Assembly (NCBI GenBank): GCA_050950205.1 | Contig: JBMNHF010000010.1 | Span: forward strand, 1 to 64,000 | Source of the DNA: WRAV01 sp050950205 | GTDB lineage: Bacteria > Bacillota > Clostridia > Oscillospirales > Ruminococcaceae | Length of the DNA: 64,000 bases | Reading direction: 5' to 3' | In this document: piece after piece, positions 1 to 8,257 of the stretch | Layout: each line of letters opens with the position of its first letter | How positions within the stretch are numbered: position 1 is the stretch's first letter | Translations under genes and position numbers: made by a program | Notes under the pieces: model-generated | Databases searched by the model: none | Seen by the model: only the letters and a program-made list of their open reading frames with translations | What the model was told of the DNA's origin: nothing

Positions 1-832
1 TGATCTTAAACTGCTGTTCGATGGCTTTCTCCAAGGTCTTGATCTGCTTGCTCATGGAGCGCATGGTCGCAATGGCAACGGACATCGCCTGATTGACCGA
101 ATCGTTGACCGTCACCGGCAAGCGGTAGGAGTCTCTGGCGGCTCTCTGAATCTCCTTTGCCTTGGCTGCCGGGTCAGCAAAGTTGCGGCCGGTTTCATCC
201 AGAAAGGCCGTCAGCTCATCCAAGTCGGCGAAAGCCAGCTCGTCCACAGTTTCAAACTTCTCCATTAAGGCAAGGACGGATGCGCTGGTGTTCTTAATAT
301 CTGGGCTTTGCGCCAAGCCGGAGCACTTGAGAAACAGGAGATTTGCGAAGCGCTGTTTCTCTCTGGCGAGATTCTGTACGGCATAGAAACGGGCTCTGGT
401 GAGGGTTTTCAAGGCTTCATAGCGGTAATCGTCCATGTAGACCTCCGATGCAATTCTGCCGAATCTGAGATGGTCGGCGATGACGAAGGCATCCACCCAA
501 TCGTTCTTTGGCAGATCCGAATAGGCTTCCTTGAACTTGCTGACCTGCTTTGGATTGAGCACATGGATCTTCCGCTGGTAGCGGCCAAGACGACCATCCT
601 CCCGCAGGGAATGCACCAAATGATTCCCGTAAATAGAGGTGGACTCCATGCCGATAACCACATCGCTAAGCTCCAACGTATCCAGTGCCGACACAATTCT
701 CTCTGAGAGCAGTTTAGCACCGCCGAGATTATTCTGCACGGAAAAGCTGCTGTGCTTGTCGCCATTTGGCTTCATAAGATAAGTAACATTGTTTTGGCTG
801 CTCACATCAATGCCAACGTAAAGTGGGTTCAT
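1..832 (-). CDS. IS110-family transposase, partial (3' end outside window)
   Basis: The reverse strand reads from an ATG at 832, preceded by a strong GGGGAGGTG ribosome-binding site, through 277 codons without a stop and runs off the left edge. The N-terminus has the RuvC-like DEDD signature of IS110 transposases: YVGIDVSS near residues 5-12, GMESTSIYG near 61-69, and a DAFVIADHLR stretch. The C-terminal transposase_20 (Tnp/Ser) domain lies outside the window. IS110 enzymes excise and insert the element by a recombinase-like reaction guided by an element-encoded bridge RNA. An intact frame up to the edge suggests a functional or recently active copy. Confidence 0.93.
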   Translation of the reverse strand, partial: MNPLYVGIDVSSQNNVTYLMKPNGDKHSSFSVQNNLGGAKLLSERIVSALDTLELSDVVIGMESTSIYGNHLVHSLREDGRLGRYQRKIHVLNPKQVSKFKEAYSDLPKNDWVDAFVIADHLRFGRIASEVYMDDYRYEALKTLTRARFYAVQNLAREKQRFANLLFLKCSGLAQSPDIKNTSASVLALMEKFETVDELAFADLDELTAFLDETGRNFADPAAKAKEIQRAARDSYRLPVTVNDSVNQAMSVAIATMRSMSKQIKTLEKAIEQQFKI

Positions 833-1140
833 AATATCACCTCCCCGTGATGGATTTTCAGGCTGGCAGGCTTTGAGATACCCATGACGACCGGAGCATC
901 AGCAACCTCGCTTATCAGAATCATTCCGGAGCAGACCAATGCGATGTCCCTTACTGCGAAAAGGGCGGCCCGACACCCGGCAAACAGCCAATGAGTATGT
1001 AGCTAACTTCCGGCCCAGGGGAACGGACTTTTTCAGAAGCAGCCTTGCGGCTCAACTGGAGGACGAAGAACTTGCCCCTGCCGACCTAACAGCATTTTAT
1101 CACGGGCATCTCAAAGCCTGTCGATACCTGAAATTGTTTA
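833..1140. mobile_element. Non-coding end of the IS110 element
   Basis: About 340 bases without a credible gene separate the transposase start from the ribosome-binding site of the next gene. Members of the IS110 subgroup with a DEDD N-terminus usually carry a non-coding end of this size upstream of the transposase, and that end holds the bridge RNA. The exact element boundary cannot be fixed from one copy; 1140 is a guess based on the inverted repeat arm ending at 1134 and the start of the AT-rich leader of the next gene. Confidence 0.5.
855..1134. repeat. Inverted repeat flanking the IS110 non-coding end
   Basis: The segment 855-879, read on the minus strand, gives ATCTCAAAGCCTGCCAGCCT followed by GAAAA. 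The plus strand at 1108-1134 gives nearly the same text (ATCTCAAAGCCTG, then TCGATACCTGAAATT). About 20 of 25 positions match, so two inverted arms bracket roughly 230 bases. They could mark structure in the bridge RNA, a subterminal repeat, or recombination footprints. Confidence 0.55.
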
Positions 1141-1172
1141 TTCAAAAATTAGTATACGAGGAGGACAGTTTC

Positions 1173-4100
1173 ATGAAAAAAGCGCTGAGTCTGTTTTTGG
1201 CACTGTGCATGGTGTTTACTACTTTTCCGGTATGGGTGATGGCGCAGGAAGTGGACACCATCACCGGCTTGAGCGAAGAAATCATCGGTTTTTCTGGCGG
1301 CAAAATCCAATCAACAACAAACAGTCCGGGTATTCGAATCGATTCCGGTGCTACCGCTTTAACAATTAAGGATTGCACTATAAGCGGTAACACAAGCGGA
1401 ATAGCCTTTGAGAACCCCAGCGGCTTCCAGAGCTTAGATATCATTGCCTCCACGGTGACCGGACAGCAAGGAATTTACTACTCAAGTAACTGTAATTATA
1501 AGCCTGTTGGCGCAATCAATATCAAAAATAGCCAAATTATTGGAAACGGCACATTTTATAATCATTATGGCATTCATCTCAATTATGCAATGACCGACGG
1601 TATTCATATTGACGGCGGTACAATCTTTGGCGTTTCTAGAGCCGTTTATTGTCAAATTGGCAGCACCAATAATATTATAACGGTTTCCGGACCTGCGCTT
1701 TTAAAAGCTACAAATAATTCTGCAATCATTTCTGTAAAACTGCAGATGAATGGCGTAAAAGTGGTGAAGGCAAGCATGAATTCCGATGGTAGCTTGCCGG
1801 ACAACCCTTACGATGCCAGCAAACTTACCAGCTACAAATACCTTGAGTTTGCGCCGAAAGATACCTATACCATCACCTACAACGCCAACGGTGGCGATGG
1901 AACCATGGAAGCCGGAACAGCCATCGAGGAGGAAGCCTTTCCCCTGCCGGAAAACGGTTTTACCCCTCCTGAGGGAAAGCGGTTTCAAGCTTGGGCCATC
2001 GGCAGCACTTCCGGCACACAGGTGAGTGCGGGCGGCAGCTACACCTTCACCGCAGATACCACCGTCTACGCTATATGGGAAGATATCACCTACACCATCA
2101 CCTACAACGCCAACGGCGGCACCGGCTCCATGACAAATGGAACTGCTACCTATGGCAAGCCCTTTACTCTGCCGGCAAACGGTTTTACCCCTCCTGCGGG
2201 CAAGCGGCTTAAAGCTTGGGCCATCGGCAGCACTTTCGGCACACAGGTGAGTGCGGGCGATAGCTACACCTTCACCGCAGATACCACCGTCTACGCTATA
2301 TGGGAAGATATCACCTATACCATCACCTACAACGCCAACGGCGGCGGCGGCTCCATGACGGACGGAACAGCTACCCATGGCAAACCCTTCACCCTGCCGG
2401 AAAACGGCTTTACCCCTCCTGCAGGCAAGCGGTTTAAAGCTTGGGCCCTCGGCGGCACTTCCGGCACACAGAGGAGTGCGGGCGGCAGCTACACTTTCAC
2501 CGCAGATACCACCGCCTACGCTATATGGGAAGATATCACCTATACCATCGCTTTTGACGCCAACGGCGGCACCGGCTCCATGACAGCCGGAACAGCTCGC
2601 GAGGGTGAGTCCTTCCAACTGCCGGCTAACGGTTTTACCCCTCCTGCGGGTATGCGGTTTGTGGCTTGGGCCATTGGTGACCCTTCCGGCACACAGGTGA
2701 GTGCGAGCGGCAGCCACACCTTCACCGCAAACACCACCGTCTACGCAGTGTGGGAGGATATTCCCACCTATACCATCACCTGCGACGCCAACGGCGGCGA
2801 AGGAACGATGGCAACCGGAACAGCTCGCGAGGGTGAGTCTTTCCAACTGCCGGCTAACGGCTTTACTCCTCCGGCGGGCAAGCGGTTTGTGGCTTGGGCC
2901 ATTGGCAGCCCTTCCGGCCCACAGATGAGTGCGGGAAGCTGGTATCTCTTCTCTGCAAATACCACCGTTTACGCTGTGTGGGAGCACATCACCTACACCA
3001 TCACCGCAACGGCAGGTGCGGGAGGCAGCATTTCTCCCAGCGGCGGCGTGACGGTGAACAGCGGTGACAGCAGAACCTTCACCATTACCCCCAACAGCAA
3101 CTACTCCATCGCCGACGTCAAGGTGGATGACGTAAGCCAAGGCAAAATCACAAGCTACACCTTCGACAACGTCACCGCCGACCACACCATATCCGTCACC
3201 TTCAACCACAACGGCGGCAGTTCCAGCGGCCGCAGCAGCGACGACGATGACAGCTCCTCCGGCGGCAGTTCGGGCAGCAGTTCCAACGCCGCGCCCCTTG
3301 TGGTGGCGGACCAGCCCAACGCTCCCACCCAAGGGGAAACCACCGTTTCCGGCACGGTGGACGCCAGCGGCAACCTCACCGTAAACGTCACCAACCAAGC
3401 TGTTACCAACGCCCTAGATCAGGCGCTGGCAGAAGCTCGGAAAAACGGAACTGCGGAAAACGGCGTCACCGTCGTCATCCAGGCGGGTACCAGTGGCAAC
3501 TGGGCCGGCACCGCCGCCGGCTCCCGCGTCACGGTAAACCTGCCCAAGGCGGTGCAGGAAACCATCATCGCAAAACAAATTATCAACACCGTGATTGTAG
3601 TGAACAACCCCGACATTCGGGTGGGCTTGGATTTAACGGCGGTAAGAGAAATCAACCAGCAGGCAAAGTCGGATGTCCACATCACCGCTACCCGCAGAAG
3701 CAGCGAACGGCTGACCGGGGATGCCAGAAATGCCATTGGAAACCGCCCCACCTTTGATCTTACGGTAAACTACGGAAGCGGCAAACAGGTGCAAAGCTTC
3801 GGCAGCGGCACCGTGGCCATCGCTATTCCCTACACCCTTGGGGCCACCGAAACTGCCGGAAACCTCATGGCGGTTTATGTAGATGACAACGGCAAGGTTC
3901 ACTGGCTGACCAACTCGGTCTACGACAGCGAAGCAAAGGTGCTGCGCTTTACCACCAACCACTTCTCCACCTACGGCGTGGGCTACAAGCAGGGCAACGC
4001 CTTCACCGACCTTGGAACCCACTGGGCAAAGGATGATATCGAGTTTGCGGTAAGCCGTGGGCTCCTTGGCGGCACCACCGCCACCACCTTTGGGCCCAAC

Positions 4101-4844
4101 GCCGCTTTGACAAGGGGTGCGCTGGTCACTGCTTTAGGGCGCCTTGCCAATGTGGATGTCAGCGGCTACGCAAAAAGCAGCTTTGCCGATGTCAAACAAG
4201 GTGCTTACTACCTTGGCTACGCGGAATGGGCGGCTAAGAAGAACATCCTTGAGGGCAGCAATGGCAAATTTGCTCCCGATCAAGCTATCACCCGGGAGCA
4301 GTTGGCGGTAATTTTGCACAGCTACGCCAAAGCCACCGGCTTTACCCTGCCAAAGGTGCAGGTGGAAAACACCTTTGCGGACAGCAGCAAAATCAGCGTC
4401 AGCGCCAAAGATGCCGTCAAACAGGTGCAGATGGCGGGTATCCTAAGCAGCAAACAGAGCAATCGCTTCGACCCGAAGGGCACCGTCACCCGTGCTGAGT
4501 TTGCGGCCGTACTCCGCCGCCTGGTGGAGCGGAAGATTTCCGGTGACGCCATGCAGGGTTGGGTGAGGAACGATGCCGGCCAGTGGGTGTACTGCCAGGA
4601 CGGCAAGCCGGTCACCGGGAAAAAGGTAGTTGACGGCCAAACTTATGCCTTTGACCAGCATGGCGTGACGGCGGACGAACCGAAGAAACGAAAGGCCGGC
4701 ACCTACGCCGTGCAGCAGGGAGACAGCTTTTGGCTGATTGCTTACAAGGTAGGCTGCACCATCAGCGATTTGGAGCACCTCAATCGCAAGAGCAGAAACG
4801 ATATGCTTCATCCCGGCGATGTGCTCCAAATACCCCAGAAGTAA
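1173..4844 (+). CDS. Secreted surface protein: beta-helix, InlB B-repeats, SLH, LysM
   Basis: A 1223-residue protein. The start at 1173 is chosen because of the GAGGAGG site and the signal peptide (MKKALSLFLALCMVFTTFPV, cleavage near VMA-QE). Residues about 30-220 read like a right-handed beta-helix. About 231-605 hold five InlB-type repeats, each ~76 residues, beginning YTITYNANGG and ending TVYAIWED. About 608-680 hold a related divergent repeat, followed by a Ser/Asp/Gly linker. Three S-layer homology domains lie at about 944-996, 1003-1052 and 1067-1119, then a choline-binding-like wall repeat (1129-1166) and a C-terminal LysM (1176-1223). It should be exported and held in the wall by SLH and LysM, and probably acts as an adhesin or S-layer-associated protein. 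The ligand is unknown. A C-terminal LysM after SLH is unusual. Confidence 0.9.
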   Translation: MKKALSLFLALCMVFTTFPVWVMAQEVDTITGLSEEIIGFSGGKIQSTTNSPGIRIDSGATALTIKDCTISGNTSGIAFENPSGFQSLDIIASTVTGQQGIYYSSNCNYKPVGAINIKNSQIIGNGTFYNHYGIHLNYAMTDGIHIDGGTIFGVSRAVYCQIGSTNNIITVSGPALLKATNNSAIISVKLQMNGVKVVKASMNSDGSLPDNPYDASKLTSYKYLEFAPKDTYTITYNANGGDGTMEAGTAIEEEAFPLPENGFTPPEGKRFQAWAIGSTSGTQVSAGGSYTFTADTTVYAIWEDITYTITYNANGGTGSMTNGTATYGKPFTLPANGFTPPAGKRLKAWAIGSTFGTQVSAGDSYTFTADTTVYAIWEDITYTITYNANGGGGSMTDGTATHGKPFTLPENGFTPPAGKRFKAWALGGTSGTQRSAGGSYTFTADTTAYAIWEDITYTIAFDANGGTGSMTAGTAREGESFQLPANGFTPPAGMRFVAWAIGDPSGTQVSASGSHTFTANTTVYAVWEDIPTYTITCDANGGEGTMATGTAREGESFQLPANGFTPPAGKRFVAWAIGSPSGPQMSAGSWYLFSANTTVYAVWEHITYTITATAGAGGSISPSGGVTVNSGDSRTFTITPNSNYSIADVKVDDVSQGKITSYTFDNVTADHTISVTFNHNGGSSSGRSSDDDDSSSGGSSGSSSNAAPLVVADQPNAPTQGETTVSGTVDASGNLTVNVTNQAVTNALDQALAEARKNGTAENGVTVVIQAGTSGNWAGTAAGSRVTVNLPKAVQETIIAKQIINTVIVVNNPDIRVGLDLTAVREINQQAKSDVHITATRRSSERLTGDARNAIGNRPTFDLTVNYGSGKQVQSFGSGTVAIAIPYTLGATETAGNLMAVYVDDNGKVHWLTNSVYDSEAKVLRFTTNHFSTYGVGYKQGNAFTDLGTHWAKDDIEFAVSRGLLGGTTATTFGPNAALTRGALVTALGRLANVDVSGYAKSSFADVKQGAYYLGYAEWAAKKNILEGSNGKFAPDQAITREQLAVILHSYAKATGFTLPKVQVENTFADSSKISVSAKDAVKQVQMAGILSSKQSNRFDPKGTVTRAEFAAVLRRLVERKISGDAMQGWVRNDAGQWVYCQDGKPVTGKKVVDGQTYAFDQHGVTADEPKKRKAGTYAVQQGDSFWLIAYKVGCTISDLEHLNRKSRNDMLHPGDVLQIPQK
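1864..2985 (+). repeat. Five ~228-bp tandem repeats (InlB B-repeat units)
   Basis: Near-identical 228-bp units start at about 1864, 2092, 2320, 2548 and 2770. Each encodes GFTPPAGKRF and AWAIG...GTQVSAG blocks. High DNA-level identity between the first three units suggests recent duplication and makes copy number likely to vary between strains. Confidence 0.85.
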
Positions 4845-4857
4845 TAGGAGCGCTTAT

Positions 4858-4894
4858 AGAAAAAGGCTGTCCATCGGGTGGACAGCCTTTTTCT
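4858..4894 (+). terminator. Rho-independent terminator of the surface-protein gene
   Basis: AAAAGGCTGTCC, a short loop, then GGACAGCCTTTTTCTT, 14 bases after the stop codon. It separates this gene from the convergent LysR gene. Confidence 0.9.
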
Positions 4895-5048
4895 TTGCCG
4901 ATCAATAGAGCGTTAGGCCCTAAAGGTTGGATGGTGCCGCAAAGCTTTCTCAAAGCGGCGCCTGCCGCAGGGCAAAGGCTTTGGCAAACTCGTTCTATGC
5001 AAGAAGAAAAGAGAGGATAAAAAGAACCGCAGTAAAAATACTACGGTT

Positions 5049-5978
5049 TTATAGCATCCGGTTAATGTCCTTTGCTTCCCGCTCAAAATACAGAGCTGCA
5101 AGTTGTACAAATTCCTTAGCGGCAGCGGGAAGATAGCGGCTTCGGCGATGGCAAACAACAAGGTTCCAAGTGGGATGACAGGAAAGGCGAAAGCAGGCAA
5201 TCTTCCCATTGTTCTTTGCGTAGTAATAGGGAACGATGGAACAGCACAAATTATTTTGTACCATTGCCACATTGGTGCGGTTGCTTTTGGTTTCCAGAAA
5301 GATGTGAGGCTGAATATTGCTGGCGGCAAACAGCGGATCGATGATCTCCCGCTGGGTGGAAGAGCGGGACATCAGGCAAAAGGTTAAGTCTTTGAGCATG
5401 GAAAAATCGATGGTGGTGGGCAGCTCTCCATTGGGTGCAGCAAGTTTTGCCAACGGATGATCAAGGGGTGTGATCAAAACAAACTCCTCTTTGAGCAACG
5501 TCTTGCAGACCAAATCCGGGAGTGTAGACTCCTTCATGGTAATAAAGCCAAGGTCCAGCCCATCCTTTAGCAAAAGCTCAATCTGGCCCTTCACGCTTAA
5601 CTCCTGTGGCATGACATTCATCTCAGGATATTTGGCATAAAACTGAGGGTAGACGCTGGTGAACATCTCCATACCCCGCTCGGGCGCTAAGGCAAGGGAT
5701 AGGGTGCCCCGCTTCTGGTCCACAATATCATGAATCTTGCGATACGCCTCTTGCTGGAGGGATAGAATTCGCTTTGCATAGTCCACATACACCTCGCCAG
5801 CCGGAGTGAGGGCAAAATTTCCTCGCTGGCGATGGAATAGCTGCACTCCAAGCTCCCCTTCCAGTTTCAGGAGTCGTTGGTCCAGGGCGGATTGTGAAAT
5901 GAACAGCTTGTTTGCCGCCTTTGTGATGCCGCCCTCCTGTGCAATGGTGAGTATGTAGGTAATCTGCTTCATATCCAT
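5049..5978 (-). CDS. LysR-family transcriptional regulator
   Basis: A 309-residue protein in the usual LysR size range. Residues 1-60 form the winged helix-turn-helix (ITKAANKLFISQSALDQRLLKLEGELG), followed by a substrate-binding domain of periplasmic-binding type II. The ATG at 5978 is preferred over the upstream GTG because that GTG is part of the GGGGAGGTG ribosome-binding site. It sits at the end of the aldarate operon, behind a terminator, and is probably a regulator of it sensing an aldarate or intermediate; the ligand is inferred only from position. An imperfect hairpin plus T-run overlaps its stop codon near 5026-5050 and may terminate it. Confidence 0.9.
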   Translation of the reverse strand: MDMKQITYILTIAQEGGITKAANKLFISQSALDQRLLKLEGELGVQLFHRQRGNFALTPAGEVYVDYAKRILSLQQEAYRKIHDIVDQKRGTLSLALAPERGMEMFTSVYPQFYAKYPEMNVMPQELSVKGQIELLLKDGLDLGFITMKESTLPDLVCKTLLKEEFVLITPLDHPLAKLAAPNGELPTTIDFSMLKDLTFCLMSRSSTQREIIDPLFAASNIQPHIFLETKSNRTNVAMVQNNLCCSIVPYYYAKNNGKIACFRLSCHPTWNLVVCHRRSRYLPAAAKEFVQLAALYFEREAKDINRML

Positions 5979-6006
5979 GGGCTGCACCTCCCCTTCTAAA
6001 AACTTG

Positions 6007-6036
6007 CCCTCGGTTCTATAACAGAGCCGAGGGCGT
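6007..6036 (-). terminator. Terminator at the end of the aldarate operon
   Basis: On the minus strand GCCCTCGG, a short loop and CCGAGGGC, then CAAGTTTTTAG. It lies between glycerate kinase and the LysR gene, so the LysR gene is expressed by read-through or a separate weak promoter. Confidence 0.8.
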
Positions 6037-6054
6037 CGCTAGTGCATTGAGGGA

Positions 6055-7290
6055 TTATCGGCGGATCAGTAAAACGGATACATCGTTGACATTGGTTCCG
6101 GTGGCACCGGTAAAAATTAATCCTCCCGATGCCTGCAATGCGGTGTACGCATCGTTATCCGCCAGGACGTCGTGAATTCGAATTCCCTTTCCCAGAAGGG
6201 TACCGTATGTTTCATTGGTGACAAAACCACCTGCGGCGTCGGTTGGCCCGTCCGTACCGTCAGAGCCAACGGAGAAGACAGCAGTGTTCACAAGATCTGC
6301 AATGCCTTGGGCCGCTGCAAGGGCAATCTCCTGATTGCGTCCGCCTTTGCCCTTGCCGGTCAGATGTACCACCGTCTCTCCCCCGAGGAGAAAGGCGAGA
6401 GACTGGTCTGTGTTTTGATGGTAACGGGCAATGGAGGCCAGCATCGCCCCTGCTTCCCGTGCCACACAGTTCAGGCTGTCGGTTAAAATGATGGGCTTGT
6501 ATCCAAGATCACGACACGCTTCAGCTGCAGCTGTACAAAGCTCCCGGACACTGCCCGTCACAACAGTCTCCACATTGTCCAGCTGTTTTGGCGTTTCCTG
6601 CATCAGGCATGCCTTGGCTCCTTCGGAAAGCTCCAGTCCATACTTCTCCACAATGGCAAAAGCGTCGGCACAGGTGCTGGAGTCGGGATAGGCGGGCCCG
6701 GAAGCAATCATATCCAGCGGGTCGCCGATAATATCCGACAAAACAATGGTAAACACTTTGGCAGGAGAACAATGCTTTGCAAAACGGCCTCCCTTTACAG
6801 CCGATAGGCGCTTGCGAATGGTGTTGATCTCCACGATGTCGGCACCACAGGCCAGCAGGTTCTGAGTAATCTGTTGCAGCTCGGTCTGCTGGACAAGGGG
6901 TGCCTCAAACAGGGCCGAGCCGCCCCCCGACAGGAGGAATACAACGGTATCCTCCTCCGTCAGCTCGTCGGTGAGGGCGAGCACCTCCTCTGTAGCAGAA
7001 AAGGTATCAAAATCGGGGACAGGGTGTCCTGCCTCGCGAATGAGCAGATTCCCAATCGGTCCCTCGGCGTGGCCGTGCTTTGTGATGACAATGCCACCGT
7101 CGATCCGGTCGCCAATGCAATCGCAGGCCACATTTGCCATGGCCCACGCCGCTTTGCCCACTGCCACCAGCAACAGCCTTCCGGAAGAGGAAAAGCTGTA
7201 GCCTTCTAACGCCCGGCGCACTGCGGCATCCGGCCGAACACGGCTGATTGCCTCTGATACGATATAATTGCAATCCTTGCGCAAATCCAT
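6055..7290 (-). CDS. gckA: Glycerate 2-kinase (MOFRL family)
   Basis: A 411-residue protein of the GckA/TtuD family (DUF4147 N-terminal domain plus C-terminal MOFRL domain), not of the GarK/GlxK fold. Visible marks are the glycine-rich VFLLSGGGSALFEAP and the C-terminal GSDGTDGPTDAAGG block. The start at 7290 follows an AAGGAGG site; longer in-frame versions would run into the preceding gene. It phosphorylates D-glycerate from the GarR step to 2-phosphoglycerate, feeding lower glycolysis. It is the last enzyme gene of the operon. Confidence 0.9.
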   Translation of the reverse strand: MDLRKDCNYIVSEAISRVRPDAAVRRALEGYSFSSSGRLLLVAVGKAAWAMANVACDCIGDRIDGGIVITKHGHAEGPIGNLLIREAGHPVPDFDTFSATEEVLALTDELTEEDTVVFLLSGGGSALFEAPLVQQTELQQITQNLLACGADIVEINTIRKRLSAVKGGRFAKHCSPAKVFTIVLSDIIGDPLDMIASGPAYPDSSTCADAFAIVEKYGLELSEGAKACLMQETPKQLDNVETVVTGSVRELCTAAAEACRDLGYKPIILTDSLNCVAREAGAMLASIARYHQNTDQSLAFLLGGETVVHLTGKGKGGRNQEIALAAAQGIADLVNTAVFSVGSDGTDGPTDAAGGFVTNETYGTLLGKGIRIHDVLADNDAYTALQASGGLIFTGATGTNVNDVSVLLIRR

Positions 7291-7333
7291 AGTAGCCTCC
7301 TTCGCCATTGGCAAGCCGATGGCGGTTTTGCGA

Positions 7334-8233
7334 TTATGCACGGGGAACCAGAGCAAGATCCTCCAACACTGCGTGAAGCTTTTGCTTTTCTTCCGGCCGC
7401 AGTTCCCCAATGGGTTCGAGGCACTTGCCAACGGGAATTCCCTGTTGCACCAGGCCTTCTTTGATCACAGCAGGAAAGGTTCCCATGGAGCAAGCGATGC
7501 GAAGAGGGTTGAGACTCAGCTGGGCCTCAAGTGCACCTGCCATGTCACCTTGTTGATATTTATCATAAATATCCGAAACCAAGCGGGGCGCAACGTTTGC
7601 ACAGGATGCTATGGCGCCCGATGCGCCATAGCAAAGCCCGGCATAAATCAGTGTGTCGCGACCGATCAATACATGAAAATCGGGAATATCTCGCGTCAGG
7701 CGGATATACTCCGCGGTGTTGGTAAAATCTCCGGTGGAGTCCTTGGCACCAATGATGTTTGGAATGAGTGCGAGGCGTGCCATTGTTTGAGGTTCCACTG
7801 TGATGTTGGTCTTTGGCTTGTTGTTGTAAACGATGATGGGCAGGTGGGTGCTCTCGGCAATGGTCTTAAAGTAGTGGTACAGCTCGTCTTGCGTCTGAGA
7901 GATGAACATGGGTGTTAAGACCGATATGGCATCAATTCCGGGAATTGCTTCAATGATGCGAATTTGCTGAATCACGCCGCGGGTGGTGATGTGATTTGCG
8001 CCGGCATACACATCCACACGGCCTTTTACCGTTTCAACCGTTACCTCAAGGAGTTTTTTATACTCTTCGTTGCTCACGGCATAGAATTCCCCCGTTGTGC
8101 CCATGGGAAAAATTCCGTGCACACCGTTGGCAATCAAAAATTCAATCATTTGGCGATACACATCGTAGTTGATGGAACCGTCCTCATGAAAGGGGGTTAC
8201 AATTGGTGGGATGATACCCTTAGGTGCGAACAA
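7334..8233 (-). CDS. DapA-family aldolase/dehydratase, likely for 5-keto-4-deoxyglucarate
   Basis: A 299-residue class I (Schiff-base) lyase of the dihydrodipicolinate synthase/N-acetylneuraminate lyase family. GTTGE is at residues 45-49, the conserved tyrosine in IIVYNNKP at 136, and the Schiff-base lysine in GAKDSTGD at 164. It starts with TTG, preceded by AAGGAGG at 9-base spacing. Family members act on 2-keto acids. Between GarR and glycerate kinase it is best explained as the enzyme splitting 5-keto-4-deoxy-D-glucarate into pyruvate and tartronate semialdehyde, the job done by HpcH-type GarL elsewhere. The other option is KdgD-type dehydration to 2-oxoglutarate semialdehyde, but no semialdehyde dehydrogenase is seen nearby. 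Family certain, substrate inferred. Confidence 0.85.
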   Translation of the reverse strand: MFAPKGIIPPIVTPFHEDGSINYDVYRQMIEFLIANGVHGIFPMGTTGEFYAVSNEEYKKLLEVTVETVKGRVDVYAGANHITTRGVIQQIRIIEAIPGIDAISVLTPMFISQTQDELYHYFKTIAESTHLPIIVYNNKPKTNITVEPQTMARLALIPNIIGAKDSTGDFTNTAEYIRLTRDIPDFHVLIGRDTLIYAGLCYGASGAIASCANVAPRLVSDIYDKYQQGDMAGALEAQLSLNPLRIACSMGTFPAVIKEGLVQQGIPVGKCLEPIGELRPEEKQKLHAVLEDLALVPRA

Positions 8234-8257
8234 ATGACATTGCCTCCTTTATGCCGA

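Noticed and set aside
1701..3398. 565-residue open frame opposite the InlB repeats
   Set aside because: It is the antisense of a GC-rich repeat with biased codons. No ribosome-binding site, low-complexity product, and the plus-strand gene has clear domains.
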